From: Hyphococcus sp.
GTDB taxonomy: Bacteria > Pseudomonadota > Alphaproteobacteria > Caulobacterales > Parvularculaceae
Direction of reading: 5' to 3'
DNA length: 42,702 nucleotides
Assembly: GCA_028285645.1 (NCBI GenBank)
Contig: JANQOV010000156.1
Location: 1-42,702, forward strand
This document shows positions 8,167 through 16,070 of this stretch, in pieces. Below the pieces are notes generated by a model, which was given only the letters and a program-made list of their open reading frames with translations, was not told the origin of the DNA and searched no databases. The number at the start of each line of letters is the position of its first letter. Positions within the stretch are counted from its first letter, which is position 1. The translations under genes were made by a program, and so were the position numbers.

Positions 8167-8619
8167 TTGGCGTCGCTGAAGGATTATCGGCCATTGCGGC
8201 TAATGGCCGGAGATGAGACTGATCTGGGCGTCATCTCAGCGTGCCTCCAGGACGCCGTCGCTAAGCTCGGCGACTTCGCCTGGCTGCCGAAAGAGCGCCG
8301 GTTTGCCTTTGTCGCCAACCGGTTTCTTTGGGAATGCGCTGGCGAGCGGCGCGCCAGCGGCTTTGCGCGGGTTCGCACGGGCGTTCATTTCGATGATGTT
8401 CTGGCGGCGCAATTCCAGCATTTGCGTACCGACTCCAAAAACGCAGTGGTGGAGCTTTTGTCGATCCGGTTCGCTGCTGGCGAGGATGGTGCAGGGACCG
8501 TCACATTTGATTTCGCTGGCGGCGGCGTCATTCGCCTCAATGTCGAAAGCATCAACGCATATCTGTCGGATTTGACGGATCCCTGGCGCACAAGGGCGAA
8601 ACCGCAGCATAAAGAATAG
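8167..8619 (+). CDS. DUF2948 family protein
   Basis: 150-aa protein of the alphaproteobacterial DUF2948 family, function unknown. Family features visible are the N-terminal LRLMAGDETDLGVISACLQD, then DFAWLPKERRFAFVANRFLWE, and the C-terminal ESINAYLSDLTDPW. The likely start is TTG at 8167, preceded by a GGAGACGAAGG purine-rich stretch directly after the murA stop, so it is probably co-transcribed with murA. No signal peptide or membrane segment. Its constant linkage to murA and hisD in this class suggests a housekeeping role. Confidence 0.85.
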   Translation: MASLKDYRPLRLMAGDETDLGVISACLQDAVAKLGDFAWLPKERRFAFVANRFLWECAGERRASGFARVRTGVHFDDVLAAQFQHLRTDSKNAVVELLSIRFAAGEDGAGTVTFDFAGGGVIRLNVESINAYLSDLTDPWRTRAKPQHKE

Positions 8620-8646
8620 GATTTGATTGATAGCGTTTCTGGATGT

Positions 8647-8726
8647 GTCATCCCAAATATAATTTGGGATCCAGGTGTCTTGGCGTTGGGTTTGCCACCC
8701 TGGATTCCAGCTTTCGCTGGAATGAC
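8647..8726. repeat. dispersed intergenic palindromic repeat, copy 1
   Basis: An 80-base element bounded by GTCATCC and GGAATGAC. It contains two hairpins, TCCCAAAT/ATTTGGGA and TTCCAGC/GCTGGAA, and an outer pairing CCAGG/CCTGG. The GTCATCC...GGATCCAGG layout is typical of palindromic repeats scattered between genes in many alphaproteobacteria. It sits between DUF2948 and hisD and resembles the second copy at 10620-10701. As RNA it would fold strongly and could affect read-through or mRNA stability. Confidence 0.75.
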
Positions 8727-8781
8727 GGTTGTGTTGGATTAGATCGCCAATCTAAAAAGCTAATTTTTAGGACAAAACGGC

Positions 8782-10080
8782 ATGGTTCGCAGACTTAACA
8801 ATTCGGCGTCAGACTTCGATGCGGCCTTCGACTCCTTTGTGAATGCGTCCCGCGACGGCGGCGATGATGTCGGCGCCGCAGTCCGCAATATCATAGCAGC
8901 TGTCCGCAAGGAGGGGATGGCGGCGTTGGCGCAACTCACGCAAGAGTTCGACGGGTTTGCGTTGACGGATGACAATCTGCGTTTGACGCAAACCGAAATC
9001 GATGAAGCAGAAGCCGCTTGCGACCCAGAAGACTTGAAAGCGCTCGACTTCGCTGTGACGCGCATCCGCGCTTATCATGAAAAGCAATTACCGCGGGATG
9101 AGCGCTATACGGATGATGCCGGCGTTGTGCTCGGCTGGCGCTGGACATGTGTTGATGCTGCGGGCCTATATGCGCCGGGCGGGCGGGCGGCCTATCCGTC
9201 AAGCGTCTTGATGAACGCGATCCCCGCGCGGGTTGCGGGCGTTGGGCGCCTCGCCATGGCAACGCCGGCGCCGAAGGGTGAGGTTAATCCCTTGGTGCTG
9301 GCGGCGGCGCGGCGCGCGGGCGTTGATGAAATTTACCGCATAGGCGGCGCCCAGGCGATTGCAGCGCTCTCTTTCGGCGCGGGGGAGATCGCGCCCGTCG
9401 ATGTCATTGTCGGGCCCGGCAATGCCTATGTCGCCGAAGCCAAGCGGCAAGTGTTTGGCCATGTGGGCATCGACAGCGTTGCTGGCCCGTCGGAGATTCT
9501 GGTCGTCGCAGACGGGAAGAACAATCCGGATTGGATTGCCGCGGACCTTCTAAGTCAGGCGGAGCATGATCCTTCGTCGCAGAGCGTTCTGATTACGGAT
9601 GATGCCGCGTTCGCTGATGCGGTTGCTGCGGCAGTAGACAAGCAATTATCGAACAGCCCGCGGCGGGCCATTGCCGAGGCGGCATGGAGTGACAACTCCG
9701 CCATCATTGTCGTCGGCGCGCTTGAAGACGCGCCGGCGTTGGTCAACCGCCTTGCGCCCGAACACCTTGAACTTGCCGTCGATGATCCGGAAAGCCTCAT
9801 GTCAGACATCCGCCATGCGGGCGCGATATTCCTCGGACGCTACGCGCCGGAAGCCGTAGGAGACTATGTGGCGGGGCCTGACCATGTTTTACCGACGGCC
9901 CGCGCCGCGCGCTATGCGTCGGGCTTGTCAGTTTTGGATTTTATGAAGCGCACCTCGATCATCGGGTGCGACGAAGCGGCGCTTGGCGCCATCGGTCCCG
10001 CCGCTGCGTGTCTTGCGGACGCCGAAGGCTTGCCAAGCCACGCCCAATCGATCCGGGTGCGGTTGAAGCCTCGCAAATAG
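8782..10080 (+). CDS. hisD: histidinol dehydrogenase
   Basis: Cytosolic zinc enzyme catalysing the last two steps of histidine synthesis, L-histidinol to L-histidine with two NAD+. 432 aa, normal length. Zinc and catalytic residues are present: Gln259 and His262 in SQAEHDPSSQS, the Glu-His pair 327-328 in APEHLEL, the Asp in GDYVAGPDHVLPT, and His420 in LPSHAQSIRVRL. ATG at 8782 follows a weak AGGAC. The last 20 codons (10021-10080) have a diverged in-frame copy at 10558-10617 beyond the next gene, so the present C-terminus may be a replacement. Confidence 0.97.
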   Translation: MVRRLNNSASDFDAAFDSFVNASRDGGDDVGAAVRNIIAAVRKEGMAALAQLTQEFDGFALTDDNLRLTQTEIDEAEAACDPEDLKALDFAVTRIRAYHEKQLPRDERYTDDAGVVLGWRWTCVDAAGLYAPGGRAAYPSSVLMNAIPARVAGVGRLAMATPAPKGEVNPLVLAAARRAGVDEIYRIGGAQAIAALSFGAGEIAPVDVIVGPGNAYVAEAKRQVFGHVGIDSVAGPSEILVVADGKNNPDWIAADLLSQAEHDPSSQSVLITDDAAFADAVAAAVDKQLSNSPRRAIAEAAWSDNSAIIVVGALEDAPALVNRLAPEHLELAVDDPESLMSDIRHAGAIFLGRYAPEAVGDYVAGPDHVLPTARAARYASGLSVLDFMKRTSIIGCDEAALGAIGPAAACLADAEGLPSHAQSIRVRLKPRK

Positions 10081-10137
10081 GCTTACTGCCGCCGGCTAGC
10101 GAATGCCGCAAGACCAAGCTAATGAGGAATTCACTAC

Positions 10138-10554
10138 ATGGCGGACAGGAAGAAGAAGCCGAAACTCCTTTCAGGCGGCAATCCTCAGATAGCCAAAGGG
10201 TACGGCGATGCGCCCGTCCAGGAATATGTCGCAGCAATGCCCGAATGGAAGCGCGATGTCGGGCGCCTTATGGACGAGATTATCGTTCGAATGGTTCCCG
10301 ACGTACAAAAAGCGGTAAAATGGAATTCACCTTTTTACGGCGTCGAGCGCGATCACTGGTTCCTCTCGTTTCACGTCTTTACGCGTTACGTAAAGGTGAC
10401 CTTCTTCCGCGGCGCGTCCCTTGAGCCCCAGCCGCCCGTTAAGTCCAAATATGAGGAAGTCCGTTACTTTCACATTCATGAGGGCGATGCGTTCGAAGAA
10501 CAGTTCGCCGATTGGGTGGCGCAGGCGAGCCAGCTTCCCGGTGAGAAGATGTAA
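10138..10554 (+). CDS. DUF1801 domain protein (YdhG-like)
   Basis: 138-aa single-domain protein of the DUF1801 family: VKWNSPFYG, then HWFLSFHVFTRYVKVTFF and a Pro-rich turn before KSKYEEVRYFHIHE. Related Firmicutes proteins include a frataxin-like iron chaperone, but that role is not established for this branch. ATG at 10138 follows GAGGA by about 10 bases. It lies between hisD and a relic of a second hisD C-terminus, which suggests it arrived together with a hisD tail in a recombination event. Confidence 0.85.
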   Translation: MADRKKKPKLLSGGNPQIAKGYGDAPVQEYVAAMPEWKRDVGRLMDEIIVRMVPDVQKAVKWNSPFYGVERDHWFLSFHVFTRYVKVTFFRGASLEPQPPVKSKYEEVRYFHIHEGDAFEEQFADWVAQASQLPGEKM

Positions 10555-10557
10555 GGG

Positions 10558-10617
10558 CCGCAACACTTGCCGCGCCATGGCTAATCGATCCGTGTGCGGT
10601 TGAATAAATCAAAATAG
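10558..10617 (+). pseudogene. relic of a second hisD 3' end
   Basis: Twenty codons that align with the last twenty codons of hisD (10021-10080) with no insertion or deletion, about 42 of 60 bases identical. Shared features are LP-x-H, then SIRVRL, a Lys and the TAG stop, with the equivalent of zinc-ligand His420 kept; one internal TAA replaces a Gln codon (10582-10584). It starts 3 bases after the DUF1801 stop and is not itself translatable. The simplest reading is the former end of hisD, left behind when a segment carrying a new tail plus DUF1801 inserted. Confidence 0.72.
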
Positions 10618-10619
10618 CC

Positions 10620-10701
10620 GTCATCCGAAGTTTGACTTGGAATCCAGGGCTGCTTGCACAGGAGCATTAAGCCCTGGACCCTGAATTAAGTTCAGGATGA
10701 C
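10620..10701. repeat. dispersed intergenic palindromic repeat, copy 2
   Basis: An 82-base element with ends GTCATCC and GGATGAC. Internal stems are CCAGGGCT/AGCCCTGG and CCTGAA/TTCAGG. It has the same layout and end sequences as copy 1 at 8647-8726 but different stem sequences, as expected for an old repeat family with compensating changes. It begins 2 bases after the hisD relic stop and lies between a plus-strand and a minus-strand gene, where it could also reduce read-through. Confidence 0.75.
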
Positions 10702-10766
10702 GTGTACGGCTAGTTGGTCAAAACTTTCACTGAAAAGCAGGACAGCCAATATAATATGCGCGACCC

Positions 10767-11720
10767 CTAAAACCCGTAAATCACCGAGGCCCGCGCAATC
10801 GTGTCGGTGTTTTCGCGGCCAAGCGGCGGATCGGTTTCATAGCGGTACTCAAAGGAAAGCCCCGTTGAAATGGAATCGGTCAAGTCCGTTGTCAGCGCCG
10901 AGATCGACTGGAAGGTCGTTGTTGGCGATGTCCAGGTCACAAAGAAATCCTGTTCAAAGGTAACGCCTTCGCGGATCAGCCAGTCCATTTCGCTTGCGCC
11001 ATAGAGCGCGAATTCTTCTTCCACTTCCCGGGTTAAGTCGATAGGCGAATAGCGGAAGCCGGGACCGCCCTCGACCTTCCAGACGAAGGGTTCGTTGAGC
11101 GAAATGAAATAGCCAACGCCGGCGCCGCCGAACAGACGGTAGTCGAAGCCAGAAAATTCGTCTTCGTCATAAGAAAATCTGCCGTAGGCGTATAATCGCT
11201 CGTTGAACTTATAGTCGAGCTGGTAAGCGGCGCCCCAGCGTTTCTGGTTGGTGACGCCATTCGATTCAGCGATATCGAAATAGGCCGTTACATTGTGCAC
11301 GAACTTGCCGGCCTCGCGGGCGGCGTCGAGCGCAACGCCAACGGCTGCATTGTCGGAGTTGCCCGAGGCGAAGGAAGCGCCGGCGGAAAACTTGCCTTCC
11401 CATTTGCGTAAAGACAGGAGACCGCCGGCGTCGTCGTCTGCCTCGGCGGTTTCGCTCGCTGCTTCTTCGGCTCCCTCTGGCGGCGTTGCGGCGGCGATCC
11501 GCTCTGCAGATTGTGCGATGATGGCGGGCTCATAATCCGGGAACACCGCCTTCACGGCTTTTGCGACAGCTGCAATCTCGCCGGGATCGCCGGTCTCATA
11601 GGCGGCGTTGAGCATCGCCTGGGCAAGATCGGGGATGGCTGGCGTCTGGCCTTGCGCCGAAGCCTCGGCGATCATCAGGCCAGCGATGGCGAGCGGTCCA
11701 AATTTCCGTTGAATTTTCAC
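10767..11720 (-). CDS. DUF481 outer-membrane beta-barrel protein
   Basis: 317-aa exported protein. A signal peptide (KIQRKFGPLAIAGLMIAEAS, then AQG) is followed by a helical region of about 70 residues rich in Ala/Glu, then from about residue 105 a DUF481 (YdiY-like) barrel starting KWEGKFSAGASFASGNSDN, with alternating strands and a C-terminal Phe (SVIYGF) suited to BAM insertion. I chose the GTG at 11720: AAGGAG lies 7 bases upstream, whereas the TTG at 11726 would be only 1 base away. DUF481 proteins are salt- or acid-induced in some species, but the role here is unknown. It interrupts the hisD-to-UPF0262 run on the opposite strand. Confidence 0.85.
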   Translation of the reverse strand: MKIQRKFGPLAIAGLMIAEASAQGQTPAIPDLAQAMLNAAYETGDPGEIAAVAKAVKAVFPDYEPAIIAQSAERIAAATPPEGAEEAASETAEADDDAGGLLSLRKWEGKFSAGASFASGNSDNAAVGVALDAAREAGKFVHNVTAYFDIAESNGVTNQKRWGAAYQLDYKFNERLYAYGRFSYDEDEFSGFDYRLFGGAGVGYFISLNEPFVWKVEGGPGFRYSPIDLTREVEEEFALYGASEMDWLIREGVTFEQDFFVTWTSPTTTFQSISALTTDLTDSISTGLSFEYRYETDPPLGRENTDTIARASVIYGF

Positions 11721-11853
11721 TTCCAAACTCCTTACTGCGCATATTGGTCTCTCGCCCAGTGGTGATTCATTGCTGATTCGCTGCGAGGCATGAAGCGCGT
11801 GACGGGCGCGCCGAGCGCGGCTACAAGACCGGCAGTGATGATTCGGAAAGACG

Positions 11854-12351
11854 ATGGCTGAAGACGATCAGCAAGACGACAAGGCGGGGGCCTACCGCAT
11901 CGTCAAAATCGAGCTTGACGAGCGCAGCCTTGCGCGCGCCACCGCCGATATCGAGCATGAGCGCAAAGTCGCCATCTATGACCTTCTGGAGGAGAATTTT
12001 TTCAAGCCCAATGGCGCCGGCGAGGGGCCGTTCGAGCTTTACCTGTCAAATGTCGAACGGCGGTTATTATTCGATGTGCGCCGGGAAGGTGGTGAGGCGC
12101 TGGGGCAGATTCACCTCTCGATGACGCCGTTCCGCAAAATCATCAAAGATTATTTCATGCTGTGCGAGAGTTATTATGACGCCATCCGCAACGCCGCGCC
12201 GGCGCAGATTGAGACCATCGATATGGCGCGGCGGGGCATGCACAATGAGGGCTCCGAAATCCTGCAGGAGCGTCTCAAGGACAAGATTGAGCTCGACATG
12301 AATACCGCACGGCGCCTTTTCACGCTGATCTGCAGTTTCCATATGCGATGA
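11854..12351 (+). CDS. UPF0262 family protein
   Basis: 165-aa cytosolic protein of the alphaproteobacterial UPF0262 family. Recognised by [17 protein letters not shown] (about 34-50), [39 protein letters not shown] and the C-terminal [18 protein letters not shown]. Function is unknown. It normally sits between hisD and the phosphatase/infA genes, as here, except that DUF1801, the relic, the repeat and DUF481 now separate it from hisD. The next ATG follows 10 bases after the stop, implying an operon. Confidence 0.92.
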   Translation: MAEDDQQDDKAGAYRIVKIELDERSLARATADIEHERKVAIYDLLEENFFKPNGAGEGPFELYLSNVERRLLFDVRREGGEALGQIHLSMTPFRKIIKDYFMLCESYYDAIRNAAPAQIETIDMARRGMHNEGSEILQERLKDKIELDMNTARRLFTLICSFHMR

Positions 12352-12361
12352 GGAACAACCG

Positions 12362-12787
12362 ATGACCAAATCCGTACTCTTCGCATGCAACATGAATTCG
12401 GTGCGCTCGCCGATGGCGGCGGCGCTGTTGCGCCGTGCGGCGGCCGATCGTCTGCGCGTTGACTCCGCCGGCGTTTATGAGGGCGGGCTTGATCCATTTG
12501 TCGAAATTGTCATGGAAGAGATATCGGTCCCGCTGGAAGGGCACGAGCCTAAAGCGCTAAGCGATGTGGACCTTTCGAAAATTGATGTGGTTGTGGCGCT
12601 GACGCCTGAGGCGGCGGTCGAAGCGCGGCGTTTCATGCCCCGTGAGAGCATTGAGTTCTGGGACATCGATAATCCGTCCGATGAGCGTGGCGGGCGCGAT
12701 ATTATCCTTGAATCCTACCGCCGCGTGCGTGACGAGCTCGACGCCAGGCTCAAAAAACGATTCCCTGAAATTTATGAAAACCCTTGA
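12362..12787 (+). CDS. low-molecular-weight protein-tyrosine-phosphatase-like protein
   Basis: 141-aa cytosolic protein with the phosphatase P-loop near the N-terminus: Cys9-x5-Arg15 followed by Ser (CNMNSVRS). The general-acid segment DIDNP is at 101-105. This combination is shared by low-Mr tyrosine phosphatases and thioredoxin-type arsenate reductases. The single visible active-site Cys and the absence of a clear redox Cys pair favour a phosphatase, but the substrate is unknown. GAGGA precedes the ATG. It is a standard neighbour of infA in this class of bacteria. Confidence 0.88.
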   Translation: MTKSVLFACNMNSVRSPMAAALLRRAAADRLRVDSAGVYEGGLDPFVEIVMEEISVPLEGHEPKALSDVDLSKIDVVVALTPEAAVEARRFMPRESIEFWDIDNPSDERGGRDIILESYRRVRDELDARLKKRFPEIYENP

Positions 12788-12843
12788 TTTTGGCGGCTTA
12801 CGCGACCATGTTCCGCCCGCACAAAAGCCCGACAGAGGAGTGA

Positions 12844-13062
12844 ATGGCTAAAGAAGAATTATTGGAGTTTGAAGGCACAGTTGAAGAACTGCTGCCGAAT
12901 GCGACGTTCCGCGTAAAGCTTGAGAACGAGCATGAAATTATCGCGCATACGGCGGGAAAAATGCGCAAGAACCGGATTCGCGTTCTGGCCGGCGACAAAG
13001 TCCTGGTAGAGATGACGCCCTATGATTTGACCAAGGGCCGCATCACCTACCGTTTCAAATAA
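12844..13062 (+). CDS. infA: translation initiation factor IF-1
   Basis: 72-aa OB-fold protein of standard length ([19 protein letters not shown], then [20 protein letters not shown], ending KGRITYRFK). It binds the ribosomal A site during initiation with IF-2 and IF-3. A strong GAGGAG sequence lies 4 bases before the ATG. It is flanked by the phosphatase and maf in the usual alphaproteobacterial order. Confidence 0.98.
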   Translation: MAKEELLEFEGTVEELLPNATFRVKLENEHEIIAHTAGKMRKNRIRVLAGDKVLVEMTPYDLTKGRITYRFK

Positions 13063-13089
13063 TCCGCAATCTCCCTTAAACTGCCGCCA

Positions 13090-13665
13090 ATGACTGGCGC
13101 GTCCTTCATCCTGGCGAGCGCGAGCCCGCGCCGCAAAGCGCTATTGGCGCAAATTGGCGTTCACCCGGACGACATTGTCGGCGCCGACATTGACGAAACG
13201 CCGCGTCCGAAAGAATTGCCGCTTGATTACGCTTTTCGGTTGGCGAAGGAAAAAGCGGAGGCGATTGCTGCAGCAAAGCCCGATCATTTTGTCCTCGGCG
13301 CTGATACGGTTGTCGCTTGCGGGCGACGCATTTTGCCCAAGGCCGATGATGAGGCGTCAGCGCGCGAATGCCTTGCGCTGTTGTCGGGGCGAGCCCACCG
13401 GGTCTATTCAGGAGTCGCGCTTGTTGCGCCAGGCGGCGACGTTTCAACGCGGCTTGTTGAAACCCGCGTAAAAGTGCGCCGGCTCGATCAAGCTGCGGTT
13501 GATGAATATATCGTCGCCGACGAATGGCGCGGCAAGGCTGGCGGCTACGCAATTCAGGGCCTGTTCGCAAAACACATCATCAGCATTATTGGTTCGTACA
13601 CGAATGTTGTTGGGCTGCCGCTCTATGAGACGGCGAACCTCCTTAACGGCGCTGGCATTCGGTAA
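13090..13665 (+). CDS. maf: Maf-type nucleoside triphosphate pyrophosphatase
   Basis: 191-aa house-cleaning pyrophosphatase that hydrolyses non-canonical or excess nucleotides to the monophosphate. Family motifs: FILASASPRRKALLAQIGV at the N-terminus, LGADTVVACG (about 74-83), and near the C-terminus GGYAIQGL and GSYTNVVGLPLYE. The last motif resembles the YhdE (dTTP/UTP) subgroup, but substrate choice is inferred. The stop overlaps the next ATG by one base (TAATG), so translation is coupled to RNase G. Confidence 0.93.
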   Translation: MTGASFILASASPRRKALLAQIGVHPDDIVGADIDETPRPKELPLDYAFRLAKEKAEAIAAAKPDHFVLGADTVVACGRRILPKADDEASARECLALLSGRAHRVYSGVALVAPGGDVSTRLVETRVKVRRLDQAAVDEYIVADEWRGKAGGYAIQGLFAKHIISIIGSYTNVVGLPLYETANLLNGAGIR

Positions 13666-14831
13666 TGAGCGCGCGAACAATTGTCATTGAATGCGGCGCT
13701 GCTGAAACGCGCGCCGCGCTTATCATTGACGACATTGTAAGGCGGTTCTGGTTCGGACCAGCGCGGGGAGAAGAAGCCTCGGCGCCGGCATCGCCGGGTG
13801 AAATTTTTACCGGGCGCGTCAAGGTGGCGAGAAAATCAGGCGCCGCGTTGTTCGTTGATATTGGGGAAGCGATCGACGGATTTTTGCAACTTGGCCAAGG
13901 CGACGCTTTTCCAGCAGAGGGCGCGCTTGTTTCGGTACGCGTCAAGCGCGCAGCGCGGGGCGAGAAGGGTGTAACGCTCGCGCTTGTCGGCGAAGAGCAG
14001 TCTTCAGTCGCGATTGGTCGCCAATCATCGCCCGACGATGCGGCGTTGCAAGCGGCAAAGCATCTAAGCGGCGATGCGCCTGTCGATGAAATCATCATCG
14101 ATAACGGCGATGCAAAGGCGGCGCTCGAACGGGCGGAGGCTTGGCGGGGGACAGCGCTTGTTCATAAGTCCGGCGCACTCTTTGAATGCTATGGCGCCGA
14201 CGAAGCGCTGCAAGACGCCTTTGCGCGCAAAGTTACGTTGCCATCGGGCGGTGTCCTCGCCATTGATGAAGCAGAGGCGTTAACGGCTATCGATGTGGAT
14301 GCGAGCGCGGCGTTTGACGCAATGGATGGCAAAACCATCGAGCGGATCAATATGGAAGCAGCCTGGCGCCTTTCCCTTGAGCTTGGCCGGCGCGAGATTG
14401 GCGGCCAGATTGTTATCGATTTTTTGCGCGCACCGCGTGCGAGACGGACTGCGCTGGATGAGGAATTAAAGGCGCAATTTCCAAAGGCGCAAAAGGCTAT
14501 GTGGACGAAGTCTGGTCTGTTTTCGTTTACAATGCCGCGCGCACGAACTTCGCTATTAGAGCGGTTCACGGAACTGGCGCCCGCCGATCCGCTGGGCGGC
14601 AGGCGCTTTACTATTGAATGGCTGGCGCGGGCGGCGATGCGGGCGGGGGAGCGCCGCCTTGCGGAACAGAAATCATCGCGCATTACGCTGACAAGCGGCG
14701 CGCATTTGTATGAATACTTGGCGAACCGCCCGAACTGGACAAAAGCGCTCGGCGAACGCTATGGCGAAAGGCTGTCGTTGATCAAAGACGACAACATGGA
14801 GGATCGGGCTTTTGAACTCTCTGAAGGGTGA
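13665..14831 (+). CDS. rng: ribonuclease E/G family protein (RNase G type)
   Basis: 388-aa endoribonuclease, shorter than E. coli RNase G (about 489 aa), as is common at this locus. An S1-like region at about 45-110 contains EIFTGRV and ALFVDIGEAIDGFLQ. The catalytic DNase I-like region at about 230-300 includes LTAIDVDASA and GGQIVIDFL, which hold the metal-binding Asp residues. No zinc-link CPxCxGxG motif is seen, so oligomerisation may differ from RNase E. It would process rRNA and mRNA 5' ends in the cytosol. Starts by one-base overlap with maf and overlaps the start of yacG. Confidence 0.9.
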   Translation: MSARTIVIECGAAETRAALIIDDIVRRFWFGPARGEEASAPASPGEIFTGRVKVARKSGAALFVDIGEAIDGFLQLGQGDAFPAEGALVSVRVKRAARGEKGVTLALVGEEQSSVAIGRQSSPDDAALQAAKHLSGDAPVDEIIIDNGDAKAALERAEAWRGTALVHKSGALFECYGADEALQDAFARKVTLPSGGVLAIDEAEALTAIDVDASAAFDAMDGKTIERINMEAAWRLSLELGRREIGGQIVIDFLRAPRARRTALDEELKAQFPKAQKAMWTKSGLFSFTMPRARTSLLERFTELAPADPLGGRRFTIEWLARAAMRAGERRLAEQKSSRITLTSGAHLYEYLANRPNWTKALGERYGERLSLIKDDNMEDRAFELSEG

Positions 14832-15027
14832 ACATCAAAAGACGGCGGCAAAGGGCGCCCCTTGTCCGATCTGCAAGGCGTCGGCCGATCCCGATTACGC
14901 GCCTTTCTGCTCAAAGCGCTGTGCGGATGTCGACCTGCATCGCTGGCTTTCTGGCGGCTATGGCATTCCTGCTGTGGAAGATGAAGGCGACGGCGGCCCA
15001 GGCGCAGGCGAAGACGAAGACCTATAA
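14812..15027 (+). CDS. yacG: DNA gyrase inhibitor YacG
   Basis: 71-aa zinc-finger protein: CPICKA (about 18-23) and FCSKRCADVDLHRWLSGGY (about 32-50) provide the four Cys ligands and the conserved tail helix. YacG binds GyrB and inhibits supercoiling in E. coli. The C-terminus is very acidic (DEGDGGPGAGEDEDL). The likely start is TTG at 14812, with GGAGG about 9 bases upstream inside the RNase G gene; the two genes overlap by 20 bases. Confidence 0.9.
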   Translation: MNSLKGEHQKTAAKGAPCPICKASADPDYAPFCSKRCADVDLHRWLSGGYGIPAVEDEGDGGPGAGEDEDL

Positions 15028-15073
15028 GATATTTCCGCGGCGATTGTTGACATCGGTAAGATGTGCACTATTA

Positions 15074-15091
15074 TTCAACCGTAGGGTTGAA
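15074..15091. promoter_or_regulatory. ArsR-type operator upstream of arsR/SRPBCC
   Basis: A perfect inverted repeat TTCAACC (15074-15080), 4-base spacer GTAG, GGTTGAA (15085-15091), with AT-rich flanks, ending 9 bases before the regulator's start codon. Its position would block transcription or initiation, as expected for an autorepressed ArsR gene. The AACC...GGTT half-site pattern matches my recollection of operators for ArsR regulators paired with SRPBCC proteins. Confidence 0.6.
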
Positions 15092-15100
15092 CAATAACTG

Positions 15101-15439
15101 ATGATGCAAAGCACTCTTGATCACACCATGACGGCGCTTGCGGACCCGACGCGCCGCGCCATCCTGCAACGGCTTGCAAAGGGCGAGGCGCGGGTGACGG
15201 AAATCGCCGAGCCCTTCGAAGTTTCGCTCAACGCGGTGTCGAAACACATCAAGATTTTGGAGCGGGCGAACCTTGTGCGACGGCGCCGGTCAGGGCGCGA
15301 GCATTATCTTTCCTTCAACCCGAAACCGCTCGATGCAGCGTCGCAATGGATCGAGAAACAACGCGCCTTCTGGAACGCGCGGCTCGACACATTGGAACAC
15401 CTACTCGAACAAGAAGACAGGAAGGGATCGCGGCAATGA
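15101..15439 (+). CDS. ArsR-family regulator
   Basis: 112-aa winged helix-turn-helix repressor: LADPTRRAILQRLAKGEARV (about 12-31), recognition region FEVSLNAVSKHIKILERANL (about 38-57), then the wing RRRRSGREHYLSFNP. No metal-binding Cys cluster (no CxC), so it is not a typical arsenic or zinc sensor. It belongs to the branch that pairs with SRPBCC proteins. Tandem ATGs at 15101 and 15104; the stop overlaps the next start (ATGA). The palindrome just upstream is the likely autoregulatory site. Confidence 0.92.
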   Translation: MMQSTLDHTMTALADPTRRAILQRLAKGEARVTEIAEPFEVSLNAVSKHIKILERANLVRRRRSGREHYLSFNPKPLDAASQWIEKQRAFWNARLDTLEHLLEQEDRKGSRQ

Positions 15440-15969
15440 ACGACTATGGCGAACAAATTGATGAGACGACGATCCGGTTTACACGGACCTTGCCCGGACC
15501 CATTGAACGCGTCTGGTCATGGATTACCGATGGCGAAAAGCGTAGTCGTTGGCTCGGCGCTGGTGAAATGCAGCTCGAACCTGGCGGCAGGGTGGAGTTG
15601 ATCTTTAACAACGCCAACCTTTCGGCGTCCGATGATCAGCCGCCGGAGAAATACAAGCAATATGCCGGGGAAACGCGATATGTGGGTGAGATCCTTGAGA
15701 TTGATCCGCCGCGGCGTCTAAAATTTACCTGGCCCGACGGCAGTGACGAAGTGAGCGAAGTCTTGTTCGAACTTGAGGCCAGAGACGACAAAGTGGTTTT
15801 GACCCTAACCCAGACCAAGATCACCGATCGCGACAAAAAGCTCGGCGCGCTTGCCGGGTGGCACGTGCATTTCGCCATCATGGCCGCAAAGCTCAAGGGT
15901 GAAACGCCGCCCTCCTTCTGGAAGACGCATACTCGCTTAGAGGATGCGTATGCAGGCCGGCTCAGCTAG
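15436..15969 (+). CDS. SRPBCC / AHSA1-like ligand-binding protein
   Basis: 177-aa protein of the START/Bet v1-like fold, AHSA1 (activator of Hsp90) subgroup: TIRFTRTLPGPIERVWSWIT (about 12-31), RSRWLGAGEM, then RLKFTWPDGS and the C-terminal helix LAGWHVHFAIMAAKL. These small cytosolic proteins have a hydrophobic cavity; ligand or activity is unknown. ATG at 15436 overlaps the ArsR stop by 4 bases, so the two are co-translated and the protein may be expressed when the repressor is released. Confidence 0.88.
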   Translation: MNDYGEQIDETTIRFTRTLPGPIERVWSWITDGEKRSRWLGAGEMQLEPGGRVELIFNNANLSASDDQPPEKYKQYAGETRYVGEILEIDPPRRLKFTWPDGSDEVSEVLFELEARDDKVVLTLTQTKITDRDKKLGALAGWHVHFAIMAAKLKGETPPSFWKTHTRLEDAYAGRLS

Positions 15970-16070
15970 AAGGCGCGTTGCCGCAGCGCCATATCCTGGC
16001 GCTGGACTTGGGTTCGCCTATGTGAGATTGTAACACCCCGCATGGCCTAGCTGACCAAGGGGGGTCTGGA

